NCBI RefSeq assembly: GCF_050624435.1
Contig: NC_134537.1
Coordinates: forward strand, 124,410,086 to 124,474,085
Length of the DNA stretch: 64,000 nucleotides
Reading direction: 5' to 3'
Origin: Tenrec ecaudatus
Lineage: Eukaryota; Chordata; Mammalia; Afrosoricida; Tenrecidae
Within the stretch, counting starts at the first letter, position 1, and every line of letters starts with the position of its first letter. The notes under the pieces were generated by a model. It worked only from the letters and a program-made list of their open reading frames with translations, made no database searches and was not told the DNA's origin. A program made the translations under genes and the position numbers. Of this stretch, positions 1 through 11,223 are shown one piece after another.

Positions 1-235
1 TCTTTTTACCCTCCCTATCCCCTTACCCTCATGACCCCTTGATAAATTATAAATTATTATTATTTTCATATCTTATACCAACCGCTGTCTCCCTTCCCCC
101 ATGGTTTCTGCTGTTCATACCAAGGGGCTGGTATTTATGTGTCAACCATTGCAATCAGTTCTCCCTTCCTCCCCTCCTCTTCCCACGTTCCCCCTATCCT
201 CCTGGTAGCACCACTCCCATTTCCAGGAACTTTTT
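1..235 (-). mobile_element. Family T retroposon fragment (L1-like 3' end)
   Basis: The segment matches the reverse complement of the AATAAA-tailed noncoding retroposon seen at 23.4, 27.1, 48.3 and 55.3 kb, including the motif CCTTGATAAATTATAAATT. The element reads on the minus strand and is cut by the window start, so its A-rich tail lies outside. Confidence 0.7.
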
Positions 236-444
236 GAAACTCCCTTACAGATACACTTCTGATTTTTGTTTTTAATAAACAGTGGTTTGAGCTCCTATGT
301 TGCTCTTTCTGACTCATTCTCCATTCCAGAGGAAACCGTATTCCTGATTTTGGTCCCTATAATGGCTGTGTAGGTTTTGGTTCCCCTATTAAATATAGTA
401 GTATATGCACATTTTCATATAAATATTTTATACCATATATATCC

Positions 445-1060
445 ATCTGCAATTGTTTTTAATAGTTTTATTGATATAAAATTCATGTATCAGACACTTC
501 CATAATGAAGTTGTTTTTAAAAAGAATTGTATATACATCACAATCATGTCTACTGCCCTCTCCCCCTTCCCACATTCATTATTTGCTCATCAATTCTCCT
601 CACCTTCCCCACCTCCCAGATAAACCATTGCATCAGTTATTGTCTCTGTGCATCCACTTCTGTGCTTCGGAAACTGGGAGGTCTAACAGACAAAATAAAA
701 AAAACCAAATGAAACAAAGAAATAATATTAATAATAGATAAAAATAAAGAGTTTGAAAGACAAAAAACCACCAGCAATATTTAAAAAGTCAGAGAAGAGA
801 TTTCTGTTGGGGAACAAGCAAGAAATATTTAAGCCTCGTGCAACTTGTTTTTATCACTCAACATTGTTTTTGAAATTTATCTACCCATTAGGCGTTTAAG
901 TCTAGTCCATTCTTTTGAACACCTATATAATATTCCATTGTATGAATATTGATGCTATTTGTGGAAACTTGTTGATGGAACATTAGATTGTTTTTCATTT
1001 TTTACTGTTACCAATGCTGCTGCAACCAATATCTGCATACAAAAACAAGCAAGTATATGA
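445..1060 (-). mobile_element. Old LINE-1 3' end
   Basis: On the plus strand the text resembles reverse-complemented mammalian L1 3' ends: 'agttttattgatataaaatt', then 'tattccattgtatgaatatt' and a 'gctgctgcaacc' block. Divergence is high and no open frame remains. It may be two separate fragments meeting near 800. Confidence 0.5.
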
Positions 1061-1289
1061 GGACTCTGTACCCCACTGAACTGAGACACATCAGTGTACT
1101 CAACGCTTAAATGGGTACAACTCTTACAAGATTGTCATCTGTTCTGTGCTTGGCACAGATGGTTGAGGCCCGAGGCAATGAGAGCAAGTGGCTCTGTCCT
1201 TGAGCAACCTGAGCCAGTGAGCAGCGCCTTCCGTGGAAGCACATTCCATGTGTCAAGGGAATGGTTTCACAAAAATCAGTTAATTCGAT

Positions 1290-1400
1290 ATTCATGCTGA
1301 CCCTGTGGGGAGGTACAATGGTTATTCTCGTTTGACAGAGGAGGAAGCTAAAACACAGAAAGAAGTTAAGTAATGACAAGGATAAACTGTTGTCAAAGTG
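1290..1400 (-). mobile_element. Possible MIR SINE fragment
   Basis: The text 'gacagaggaggaagctaaaa' followed by 'cagaaagaagttaagtaa' resembles the reverse complement of the MIR core ('cagaggaaactgaggc... gttaagtaact'). It is short and divergent. Confidence 0.35.
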
Positions 1401-1404
1401 GCAG

Positions 1405-1600
1405 AAAACACAACAAAACAACAAAGCACTGCCATCAGATGGACCTCAAAGGACAGAACAGAACTTCTCCCTAGGATTTCAGAAGCTTTACTTCTTTCCA
1501 GGAGCAGAGAGCCTCCTCTTTTTCTCACTGAGAAGCTGGGGAGTTTGAACTGCCAACCTTTGGCTTTGTAGCCAACACTTACCCACCAGGCCATCCTAGA
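1405..1600 (-). mobile_element. AfroSINE copy
   Basis: Read on the minus strand it has the AfroSINE order: tRNA-like head ('ggtgggtaagtgttggc'), central part, then the 3' tail shared with the RTE LINE ('ccatctgatggcagtgc'). On the plus strand it starts with the A/C-rich tail near 1405 and ends at the head near 1600. Confidence 0.7.
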
Positions 1601-1689
1601 GTGATTAATTTTCTTGTGCTATTGAATGAAGATGGTAGCACTTCCCTAGGTAAATAAATGGAAGGGTAAGTTTCCATAAGATTTTTTTT

Positions 1690-1850
1690 CCTTCATGTTT
1701 TCTTATTATGTTACTTGAATGTTCATACCCTTTCCTATTTTCTTTTTCTTATCAATTTCTGGAGGTTCTGAAGGTTCTTTATGTATTCTGGATACTAATC
1801 CTCTGTGGTATATTTTCCCACTTACCTTCCGTCAGTTGTCAAGAGTAAAA
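1690..1850 (-). mobile_element. LINE-1 ORF2-derived fragment
   Basis: The text 'ttctttatgtattctggata' followed by 'ctaatcctctg' is a recognisable reverse-complemented L1 ORF2 stretch. It is short and decayed. The following 550 bases are AT-rich with nothing else recognised. Confidence 0.45.
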
Positions 1851-2414
1851 CTGATATACTAAAATCAGTTCCAAAAATCTGTTAGAGACACTTTAATTTT
1901 AAATTTACTGTTTTCTTTTTTAACAAGAAATAATGCTGTTAGTCACATTCTTGTATAAGAAAACCTACACAACTTTTGTCTACTAGTTCAGTAAATGTTG
2001 ATCTGTTTCAATGACCTCAAACTCATTCAATAAGTGAATTAGTTCTATCAAGCTCACATGAGAAACATAATTTACATATTTAAATGAAAAACTTTGTACA
2101 GCAATCATTTGCTGATATAGCAACCAACATTTTCTGATATGGAAATAAGCCACTCATTGTTGGAAGCACGAATAAAACAGGTTGATATAGAAAATATTTT
2201 TCTGTCTTTCAGATTTGGAAACTTTACCATGATAAAATATATAGTTTAAGTATAGACTTAATTCTTATGGTAATAATATGCATATGCTCAAGATAATCTA
2301 TAATAGCTACTAAACACAGGGTAATTGATAATCTGCTGCTTTGAATTTTGAGAAAATGCATATATTCTAGAACTCCTCCTGTTGATGCCTAGGCCTCGGA
2401 TTTTAATTTTGAAA
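1851..2414. other. AT-rich stretch, nothing recognised
   Basis: No coding signal, repeat family or tandem array was recognised. Base composition is AT-rich like the flanking L1 debris, so it may be old repeat that can no longer be identified by eye. Confidence 0.3.
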
Positions 2415-2632
2415 TTTTAAAACCTTAGTTTGTAATATTTTTATACTTACCAAAAAGTTGTGAATATAATACAGTGTTCTCATTTTAATATCTATCCCAA
2501 AGTACAATTCTGTCTGTGATAGGATTATACCTATCAGAATATAAGGAAATACAGTCAACGCAACTATTGTTGAAATTACTGCACCAACCACTAAAGCTAG
2601 TGATGCAGAAATCGAAGAATTCTGCTTACATC
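2415..2632 (+). mobile_element. RTE/BovB-like LINE fragment, endonuclease region
   Basis: The text 'gtctgtgataggattatacc' and 'gcaccaaccactaaagctag' repeats the endonuclease-region sequence found at 3060-3180 and 47210-47310. It sits directly before the next RTE piece but out of element order, so it is a separate insertion or a rearranged piece. No open frame is kept. Confidence 0.65.
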
Positions 2633-2639
2633 AGATACT

Positions 2640-4055
2640 AAAGGCCTAATGAATGAAAGTAGAACATTGTCAGAGATGGGCCCCTTGAGTCAGAAGACAC
2701 TCAAAATATGACTTAGGAGGAGCTGCCTTCTCAAGGAAGGGTCAACCATCATGACCTGAATGAAGTAAACCAATGGGGTGGGAGGGAGGCCAGGGGTAAA
2801 ACTCAAAATCAGAAGAAACAGATGTAAACATCAATTCTTGATCAGAACTTAGAATGTATGACGTATGAATCTAGGAACATTGGAAGTAATCAAAATGAAA
2901 TGGAATACATAGTGAATTCAAACAGACTGGCCATTTTGAATCATAAAATCACTAAAACATCGTGTGTTTTACTATGTCAGGAATGACATGATCAAGAGGA
3001 ATGAGATTGCATTCATTGTAAAAAAAAAGGGGGGGGATATTTTAAGGTCTATTTTGAAGTTAAATGTTGTCTGATAGGAGTATATCTATCAACCTTCAAG
3101 GAATTCTAACCAATATAGTTATTATTCAAATATATGCACCAAACACAAAAGTTAGTGATACTGAAATTGAATTCGACCAGCATCTTCCATTGGAAATTGA
3201 TTAAACTTTTGACCAAGATGCATAGATAATTATTGATTATTGGAATGAAAAAGAGGAATAGGAGTTAGAAAATATGGCAATAGAAATGAAGCTGGAGATC
3301 ACAAGATAGAATTTGCAAGACCAACGACTTATTCATAGAAAATACCTTTTTCAATCACACAAACAGCCACTATACACATGGACTTCTCCAGACTGAAAAT
3401 ACAAAAATCAAATTAACTACACTCTGGAAAGAGACCACGGAGAAGTTCAATATCAGCAGCTAAAAACAGACCAGGGACTGACTGTGGAATAGACCATCAA
3501 TTGCTCATATGTAAGTTCAGGTTGAAGCTGAAGAAAACTCAAGTCCACAAGAGCCAAAATATGACCTTGAGTATCTCCCCCCAGAATTTTGAGAACCTCT
3601 CAAGGTCAGACTTGCTGCACTGACCACTAATGACAGCAGACCCAATGGGCTGTGAGAGGATATCCAGATCATTATTCATGCCGAAACAAAAAAAGAAAAG
3701 ATCAGTGTGGGTGTCTGCAACTTGCTTTTCATCTTAGCACAGCTAAGGCAAATAGAAGAAATGAAGTCAAAGGGCGGAATAAACCATTTCAAAGGGCATC
3801 TCCAGAAGACAACGTAAAAAGCTTTAAGGAAATGTGCAAAGACAGAAAGAAGAACAGCTTCACATATCTTAAACAGAAAGAACTCAAGTACAACTTCAAG
3901 CACTGGGTTGTAAAACTGAAAGATTCGATGGGCAAACTATTGGACGATGCAGGGAGCATCATAAGAAGACGGGAATACACACTGTCAGGGTACCAGCCTC
4001 TGGAAATATCATGGGCAATTGTACGCAATAGCATGTCAAGATTATGGTAAAGTCG
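2640..4055 (+). mobile_element. RTE/BovB-like LINE, 5' and endonuclease part, decayed
   Basis: It runs parallel to the copy at 46620-48090: 'aaaggcctaatgaatg', 'agaacattgtcagag', the endonuclease block near 2920-3180, then 'gttgaagctgaagaaaactc' near 3520 and 'aaactgaaagattcgatggg' near 3915. The plus-strand frame at 3652-4050 is the longest remaining open piece (132 codons) and is interrupted on both sides. The reverse-transcriptase part is missing. Confidence 0.75.
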
Positions 4056-4224
4056 TAGAGAATTAGAGATAGAAGATAAAATAATGGAGCCTGCTCACTT
4101 CAGGCCCTCTTGGTGGTCCACGTGGAGGTGGGAGATGAGAAGAGGAGAGAGAAGAAAGCGGATATATTTCTAACCAAGGCTTTTATATACTTAGGGTGTG
4201 CAAGCCCCCCTAATTACAGGTAAC

Positions 4225-4787
4225 TGTGACACTGTGCCCTGTAACAGTAACAGGCAGGTCACCCCCCGCCCGGTCAGGAATGGGTGCCCTGTAGCAGTAA
4301 CAGGCAGCTCACCCCCCTGCCCAGTCAGGAATGGGTGCCCTGTAACAGTAACAGGCAGGTCACCCCCCAGTCAGAAATGGAAAATTTTAAAATTGCAGCC
4401 TGAAACAGGTGTAGCCCAGCCCAGGATGTTTACGCTCCAAGAAGCAGCCTAGCCTACCTACAGTATCGTTTGGCAGACCACTGGGGACAAACTGACCTTA
4501 AATGTAGAACTTACTTTGTTAGACTTAAAAAGTGTTTTGTTTCACTTTTCTGAGGATGCTTTGCCAGTTTCACACAAGAACTTGCCTCGCCCCTCCCTGT
4601 GCTTGGCAAGACGCCCCACAAGGAAGTATAATAACTTCCCTTTGAAGCTGTTCGGGGCTCTCGCCTTACTGACTGAGCCTGGCTCAGTTGCTGGTGAGGG
4701 CCCAGATTCGAATCTGTCTGCATAAAGCTTTACTGTTTCCATGTCTGTTTCAGTGAGTGGTCTGGGTGAGGGTCTCGCTCGCTAACA
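4225..4787 (+). mobile_element. Endogenous retrovirus solo LTR
   Basis: A 563-bp element begins TGTGAC and ends GCTAACA (TG...CA), flanked on both sides by the identical 5-bp GTAAC (4220-4224 and 4788-4792). The related empty site in the inverted copy near 7110 lacks it. Inside are a U3-type tandem repeat (4234-4380), a TATA-like TATAATAA at 4627 and an ATAAAG signal at 4722, followed by a T-rich stretch. This fits U3-R-U5 of a class I-like retrovirus. No internal viral gene is present, so it is a solo LTR left by recombination. Confidence 0.85.
4234..4380 (+). repeat. About 50-bp tandem repeat inside LTR U3
   Basis: Three head-to-tail units start at 4234, 4284 and 4335 with lengths of 50, 51 and 46 bp. 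Each begins GTGCCCTGTA and carries CAGTAACAGGCAG, then a C-rich run and CAGTCAG or GGTCAGG. Direct repeats in this position are typical of retroviral U3 enhancer regions; enhancer activity here is inference. Confidence 0.85.
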
Positions 4788-5204
4788 GTAACCACATACG
4801 TCACAGGAAGGGGTTGTACCATAGGCAATACAGCATTGGGAGGGAGGCAAACTAGGGGTGTACATGCAATAGGAAGAGGTGGGATTAGGGCCACACATGT
4901 GACAAGATGGGTGGATCCTAGATTCAAGATGGTAACCTAACCTTAGTTGTCCTTGAGTGGGTTTGACCTTTACTCTGAGCTCTCCAGGGAAGCAATCACC
5001 GTATCAGTAGGGTGTGGGCCTCGCCTGTGGTGAGATAAACAATAGTATCTGATTGCTCTGGATGGCTGATACCTTCAGGAACATAACTTCTAAGCAGCTT
5101 GCTTCCAAGTAGTGTGCTACAGTCATTTACCATGTGTTACAAGCAGTGTCTTAGGTCTGACATATATTTGGGGGAGACAACCTGGGGAAAAGCCTTTTTG
5201 TATC

Positions 5205-5860
5205 CCAGAATACACAGAGGCCACTGTACCAAAAAACCTAGTCAACATTCAGCCATTTCAGAAGGTAGCATGTGAGCAAGTACTAATGGTAATGAAGGAA
5301 TTAGACCAAGTTGCACTGAAACCATTAGCTAAATATAAAGCTCCAGGAATTGACAGACTATTAATTGAAATGTTTCAAAAAGCTGATGAAGCCCTGGAAG
5401 CACATACTTGTCTCTATCAGGAAATTTGGAAAACAGCTACTTGACAAATCCATATTTGTAACCGTTCCAAAGAAAGGTGATCCAAAAAAAAAAAAGAAAG
5501 GTGATCCAACAGAATGCTCAAATTACAAAATAATATCTTTAATATCACAGGGAAGTAAAATTTCTCTGAAGATCACTCAACAATGGTTACAGCAATACAT
5601 TGACAAGGAGCTGCCAGGGATTCACGTCAGATTCAGAAGAGGACATGGGACAAGGGATATCATTGCTGATGTCCAATGGGTCTTGGCTGAAAGCAAAGAA
5701 TACCAGAAAGATATTTACTTGTGCTTCATTGACTATCGCAAGGCCTTCAACTATGTGGATCATAACAAATATGGATAAGCTTGGAGAGAATGGAAATTTC
5801 AGAATGCGTCATTGTGCTCATGGAGGAACCTGTACAAGGATCAAGAGACAGTTGTCCTTT
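5205..5860 (+). mobile_element. RTE/BovB-like LINE fragment, reverse-transcriptase N-terminal part
   Basis: Two overlapping frames (5112-5444 and 5365-5778) encode RTE-type RT text: APGIDRL, then TVPKKGDP...NYKIISLIS and YLCFIDYRKAFN. A frameshift lies near 5440-5490, next to an A-rich duplication of 'aaaggtgatcc', and a stop falls at about 5776. The palm YADD region is missing, so the copy is dead. Confidence 0.85.
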
Positions 5861-6277
5861 GTATCTTTAACTCTCATATCTTTCAGTTCTCGCTTCTTAA
5901 CTAACAGACTAATACACCACCTTCATAGCATTTTAGAGCATATAATTTTGATTTCAAAGGTACTGATTTTTTCAGGCACATTTCTTTTTCAGCCGTAGCA
6001 TTAACCCAACTTGTTTAGTTTGGATGGTTAGAAGAGAAAGATAAATGCTCATTGAACACAAATTTAAACTATGTGAGGGAGTTTGTGGCTATCAATGGGA
6101 AGAGTACTTTCAGCCACAGGAAAGGTCCTGAGGCCAGAGAATGCCTGGTATTGTCTAGAGTAAATGAGAATGTTACTAAGGTAAGGACATGGAAGAGAGA
6201 GATGCTAGTTGAAAGGAGGTTGTCGATAGACAATGTAGGGCCTATTTGAGCTCAAAACCAAAAATAAAAACAAAAAT
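5861..6277. other. Nothing recognised
   Basis: No gene or known repeat was recognised. A 65-codon frame at 6052-6249 has no family resemblance and is likely chance. Confidence 0.3.
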
Positions 6278-6445
6278 AAACCCACTGACATGGAGTTGAT
6301 TTTAACTCAGTGACCCTGAGACTGCAAGAGTTTCTGAGATTAAAAAGTTTGTAGATACATTTATCTCCCAGCTATTGATGAGTATGAGCTGTTGACCTTA
6401 TGAGTGGTAGCCAGATGTCTAACGCACAGCACCCACATAGCAGGA
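6278..6445 (-). mobile_element. AfroSINE copy (divergent)
   Basis: Plus-strand text runs from the tail ('cccactgacatggagttgat') to the head ('gtagccagatgtctaacgca'), which is the AfroSINE order on the minus strand. Confidence 0.6.
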
Positions 6446-6524
6446 AATAAGTAAGTAGAGAAGTGTCAAGTTGTTTTTTTATAGAAGAATTCCATATAAT
6501 AGATACCGACTTCACCCTCCAAGA

Positions 6525-6683
6525 CAAAAAGACTCATACTCATTGCCACCATCTGACTGATGGTGACCCTATAGAACAATATCGGACAGGGTAGAACTGC
6601 CCCTATGGCTTTCGGAAACTGTAGCTCTTTACTGGAATAGAAAACCTTATCTTTCTTCTGCAGAGTTGCTAGTGGTTTAGTGT
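6525..6683 (-). mobile_element. AfroSINE copy
   Basis: It contains 'ggacagggtagaactgcccc' and 'tttactggaatagaaaacc', diagnostic central AfroSINE words in reverse complement. The head is cut near 6683 where the LTR-like repeat begins. Confidence 0.75.
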
Positions 6684-6689
6684 GGGAAA

Positions 6690-7300
6690 CAGAAAGATTT
6701 CTCCCAAGTGGTATGTTAGATTTAGGACACGGCTTGCAGCTAATGATAAAAATTATTTCCCTTGAGGCAATCGCTGCCAGACTGCTGTCTCAACCCTGCC
6801 ACAGAGGTGGGCCTGCTCCCTGCTGCTGGGGACAATGGACTATTTCTCCTTGAAGCTTGCAACCATTAGCTGGATTCCTGTAGGTGGGGTTTACACCCTC
6901 CTGCTAATGGTTCTTATGGAGATCCAGAGAACAGATCAAACCAGCTCAGGGTCATCCAAAGTTAAGCTGGCATCCTGTATCCAGGATCTGCCCATCTTGC
7001 CATGTGCATGCCCCAATCCCTCCTCTTCCTATTGCGTGGTTACCCCTAGATCACCATTACTGTATTATCTATAGCACAACCCCTTCCTGTGACCTATGTC
7101 TTCACCTGTAATTAGGGGGCTTGAATGTCCCCAAAGCCTTGGTTAGCATTAAAGAGCTCTCTCTCTCCACGTTGACCACCAGGCAGGGCTGAGGTGAGCA
7201 TTGCTACCAGGAAATGTGTCTGACTCTATTATTTGACTCTATTCTATCTCTAATGCTCTCTGTAACTTTACTATAATCTTTACTTATTATCACTGTACAG
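6690..7300 (-). repeat. Older LTR-like repeat, inverted copy
   Basis: The reverse complement matches 4056-5060 minus its solo LTR, so the two copies form inverted arms about 1.7 kb apart. It shows the uninterrupted site into which the LTR at 4225-4787 was inserted in the other copy. The 79-codon frame 6835-7074 lies inside it and is not a recognised protein. Confidence 0.65.
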
Positions 7301-7404
7301 TTGCGCCTACTGGGCCCGTGATGATGTGTTAGGGGCTGGCTTCCCCTGGCAGTTTAGAAATGCTGACTTCATCGTTAGCACCCCAGCATGCAACCAATAC
7401 ATCC

Positions 7405-8425
7405 CCAAGTTTCAAGAAGATGTTGTTGTTGTTTTAAGTGCCATTGAGTTGGTTCCAACCCATAGCAACCCTATGCACAATAGAACAAAACATAACACCA
7501 CACGGTCATGTATTATCCCTGTCATTGTCCCTGTGTCCGGGCCCATTGCTACAACCACAGTGCCAATGCATCGCACTGAGGGTCTTCCTCTTTTTCACGG
7601 ACCCTCTACTTTACCAAGCAGTATGTCCTTCTCCGGGGACTGATTTCTCCTGAAAACATGTCCAAATAACGTAAAATGAAGTTTTGCCATCCTTAGCATT
7701 AAGGAATGCTCTGGCTGTTGGTCTTCCCAGACAGGTCCGTTTGTCCTTTTAGCAGTTCACAGTTCTTTCAGTATTCTTTATTAGCACCACGGTTCAAATG
7801 CATCAGTTCTTTGATTTTCCTTATTCAATGTCCAACTTTCACACGCATATGAGGCAATGGAAAATACTATGGCTTGGGTCAAGAGCACCTTAGTCCTCAA
7901 AGTAACATCCTTGCATTTCAATATCCTAAAGAGATCTTGAGCAGCAGATTTTCCTAATGCAACATGTTTTTTGATCTCTTGACTGCTGCTTTCATGAGCG
8001 TGGCTTGTGGATCCAAGTAAGACGAAATCCTTGACAATTGCAACCTCTTCTCCATTTATCATGATGTTACCTATTGGTTCAGTAGTGATAATTTGGGTCT
8101 TGTTTACATTGAGTTGTAATTTATGCCATAGGCTACAATCCTTGATCTTCATCAGCAAGTGTTTCAAGTCTTCCTTACTTTCAGCAAATAGGATTGTGTC
8201 ATCTGCATATCACAGGTTGTTAATAAGCCTTCCTCCACTCCTGATGCCACACTCTTCATATAATCCAGCTTCTCTGATGAGTTGCTCAGCATACAGACTG
8301 AACAAGTATAGTGAGAAGGTACAGCCCTGAAACATAACTTTTAAAAATTTTAAACCATGCAATATTCCCTTCTCTTTGTACAACTGCCTCTTGATCCATG
8401 CACAAGTTCCTCATGAGTACATTGA
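7405..8425 (-). mobile_element. RTE/BovB-like LINE, 3' part
   Basis: On the minus strand it runs from the RT palm region to the 3' tail. The 128-codon frame 7781-8167 reads with RTE-type text (NVNKTQIITTEP, ALGKSAAQDLFRILK, VFSIASYACESWTLN). The end at about 7415 carries a (GTT)n run, i.e. the (AAC)n tail of the element. Frameshifts and stops break the polyprotein, so it is inactive. Confidence 0.85.
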
Positions 8426-8459
8426 AGTTGGAAGAAAAGGAGCAATTAGAATGTTGTAG

Positions 8460-8915
8460 GGAGAAGAGTGACATATGGTAGGTTGCATGGTGACCTCCAA
8501 CATACTGTGCCATGTCCTCATTTCTGGAACCTTTGAATGCTACTGATTTGGGAAAAGTGGTCAAAGCCGATGTGATTAAGTTCAGGATCTTAAGATGATG
8601 GGATTGTCTGAGTGAGTCCTATATCTAATGACAAGAGGCAGAGGGTTTTGAGACAGGAAAAAAAAGAAGACAGGCTCATAGAGGAGGAGGTGATGTGAAG
8701 GTGCAGAGAGAGGAGGGATCATCCACATGCCAGGCACTCCAAGGGTGGTGAACACAGAAGCTGGGGAGAACATGGACTGTATTCTTCCTCAGAGCCTCCA
8801 GAAGCAGCCAACTCTACCCACAGACATCTGACCTGTGGGAGAATACATGTTTGACCTTTTAAATGGCTTGTCTGTATTCATGGGATATAAGAAGCTCAGG
8901 AAACTAATACTGCAG
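8460..8915 (+). mobile_element. MaLR (MLT1-like) solo LTR
   Basis: The order 'ggttgcatggtgacctcc', 'atgtgattaagttcaggatc', 'tgacaagaggcagagg', 'aggtgatgtgaaggtgcaga' and the end 'caggaaactaatac' match the mammalian MaLR/MLT1 LTR layout as I remember it. Ends were not fixed by a target duplication. Confidence 0.65.
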
Positions 8916-10755
8916 TCCAGGTAGTACAGGGCCTGATTGGCCACAAAGACTGGTTTCTACTCTGAGAGGGGTAGGATTGTAGGGTTTTGAGTAGAACAAT
9001 GAGTGCATCTAACTTATGCTTTAAATAAGCAGGACCAGTCCCTTGACTTAACCAATGCATACTCTCTCTCTGCCTCACACCTTTTGAAAGACAAGTTCTA
9101 TGGGAGAAGTGGCCAAGTAGGTACTCCAGTTCATTGAGTCTGTCAGTTCAGCCCCTTGTGGAAGCACCTGGCCTTTGGGGAATCATCCTCTAAACCAGCT
9201 GCAATAATCAGAATTATGTTTGGCTGCCTTTAAAGGCACCCTAGTAGTAATTTAGTTAAGAGAGAATTTATTTTTCTCTCAAATAAAAATATCCTAGGTA
9301 CCAAGTCCAGGGCTGGTAAAGCAACTCTATACTTTATCATGGGTTCTGCTTTCCTGCCCACCATCTTTAGGGGGGTTTTAATCTTCAAGCTGCCTTGATG
9401 GTCTAAGATAACCACTGAAGTGCCAGTCATCATTTTCAATTTACAGTCTGGAGGGACAGGTGGGGAGAAGGGCATGAAGGGTGTACCCTTAACATGAGTC
9501 AGACCCTTTTACAATTTCCTGGAAGTTCTACCCTATGACTTCTGCTCACACCTCATTGGCACTCTTAGTTTTAAGGGATCCCACCATACGAGTCACTCAA
9601 TAGAGCACCATCATCACCATCACCGTCATCATCATCATCCCAGAAGTCCTTTTCCATCCCTTCTCAGTCACCAGCTCTTCACCTCTCACAAAAGAAACCT
9701 CTCTCTTAACTTTTATTCAAATCCCTATTTTTCTTTATAGCGTTATTGCCTTACTCTTTATAAGTATGCATCCTAAATGTTAGGATTTAATTTTGCTTCT
9801 CTTTAGATTTGATGTTGATCGAGTTACATAGTTACCAAAACGTCAAAAAAAGGGACAGAGAAATATTATGTAGCCAACTGCCAATTTCTATTTATAGCAG
9901 CACGTATAGTTAATTATGTTTCTTCCAATCACTGGATTCATTACACTTTTTATTATCTATTAGAATATGGAGTGAATTCACTCTGTTCTACAGCACTCAT
10001 CTCTGTCCCAAGAGACTGTGTTCCAACCGCTTCCATGGATGTCTCTGGTATTTGCGGACTGCCACGTGCGCTTGGCAAGACTTCCTTTGTTTGTTGGGAA
10101 CACTTTCTTTCATCCTTGGTGTGAGATGAAGGTGTACAGGTTGAACGAGCCCCTGTCAGTCCCCTCCCCAGCCCCTGCTTTCTGTCACTTTCACTTTTCC
10201 ATCCGCGTACCCATTGACTACACGTGTGTGCTCCCTTGATGTGGAAGACAGCTGGGACTTTGCACTCCTCCATGGGTACATCATGGCTAGGACTACATGC
10301 CACAAGGCTGTTGAGTAGGTGAGGTAAACTACTGTGACATGCAATTGTTGAATTTTTGTGTGCTCAAATGGGTGATTGGTCTGTGGATTTTTCCATCAGC
10401 CTGGCAGATAGGAGCAGAGCCTCACTTGGCTTGAGAAGTCATCGCCTCATCAGCTGCGCCTTCCTCTGCATCTGCATAACTGGTTCCCTGAGGGAGGCGC
10501 TCAGGGTTTCCACCCAAATTATTGAAGCCACATTATAATGGTCTGCTGGCTGTCTTGCGTCTTTTAAATCTGCACTTCATACACCTGTAAGAGTGATTCA
10601 TGTTCAGATAGAACAGAGCCCAGGCTCCACTCTGGAGGCAAGGCCGACACGTCCTTCGTTATTTGGGAGACACTGGAAGAGTTAAGTTGAAGCATAAGGG
10701 ACCCAACTGACCTTTTATGAGAGTGTGGAAGGGTCCTTTTTTTCCCCTCCTTTCT
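8916..10755. other. Mostly unique DNA, no gene recognised
   Basis: Several short frames occur on both strands (for example 9953-10303 minus, 116 codons) but none resembles a known protein. A small ATC repeat lies at 9605-9642. The rest shows no recognisable repeat family. Confidence 0.35.
9605..9642 (+). repeat. (ATC)n microsatellite
   Basis: Imperfect run of CAC/ATC trinucleotides ('caccatcatcaccatcacc' followed by 'gtcatcatcatcatcc'). Confidence 0.8.
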
Positions 10756-11130
10756 GCCTTAAAAAAAACACCTTTATTGATAGATAATTCACTTCTCATA
10801 CAATTCAATAGTTCAAGCATATTCAAAAGGATTGTGCAAGCACCCCCACATTTAGAACCTTTTCTTCTTCCTTGTACTCCGTGTTGTTAAGTCCTTGCTT
10901 TCCCCCAACCTCGTCTACGAATCTAGTTCCTGTCGCTCTAGATTTACCTCTCCTGGATTTCATATACAGAAAACTGGACCCCACGCCCCCCCCCCTAACA
11001 ACACAAAGTAGGGTGGAGAAAAACCTTAATCTGAAAGACAGCAAGCAGAAAATATTAAAATCTAGAGCAAATTGAAAGTTGGCCAAAAGGGAGATCACAG
11101 ACAAGGTGCTCATTTTTAACCGAACTACTC
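10756..11130 (-). mobile_element. L1-type 3' end, related to the copy at 17520
   Basis: It shares 'caatagttcaag', 'ttgtactcc' and 'caaaagggaga' in the same order with 17520-17945, and begins on the plus strand with a T/A-rich 'acctttattgatagataatt' typical of a reverse L1 tail. A C9-10 run lies near 10987. Confidence 0.55.
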
Positions 11131-11223
11131 TTTTGCTTTTTTTAAAAAAAGAGAAATTTCTGCGTTTGTATAATGTTTTGAAGAAGTGAGTGCAATAGAC
11201 AGATCTGAACTGTGCAGTTTGAG

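Larger units (their letters stand above)
4056..5060 (+). repeat. Older LTR-like repeat, split by a solo LTR
   Basis: This segment without 4225-4787 aligns by eye with the reverse complement of 6690-7300. Shared words include 'taaccaaggctttt'/'taaccaaggctttg', 'ccccctaattacaggt' and 'tcacaggaaggggttgt'. The two copies define an interspersed repeat of about 0.5-0.6 kb. Its family is not recognised; TG/CA-like ends suggest an LTR but were not fixed. Confidence 0.65.

Noticed and set aside
4234..4380. CRISPR-like direct repeats
   Set aside because: Units are directly adjacent with no unique spacers, sit inside an LTR, and the DNA is mammalian.
7781..8167. Independent minus-strand gene of 128 codons
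   Set aside because: The product is RTE polyprotein text; neighbouring copies show the same segment.
9605..9642. Poly-His coding stretch
   Set aside because: It is an (ATC)n microsatellite with no supporting open frame.
10982..10998. Homopolymer C run as a biological signal
   Set aside because: Runs like this and those near 35055 and 57775 are common in repeats and prone to sequencing error.
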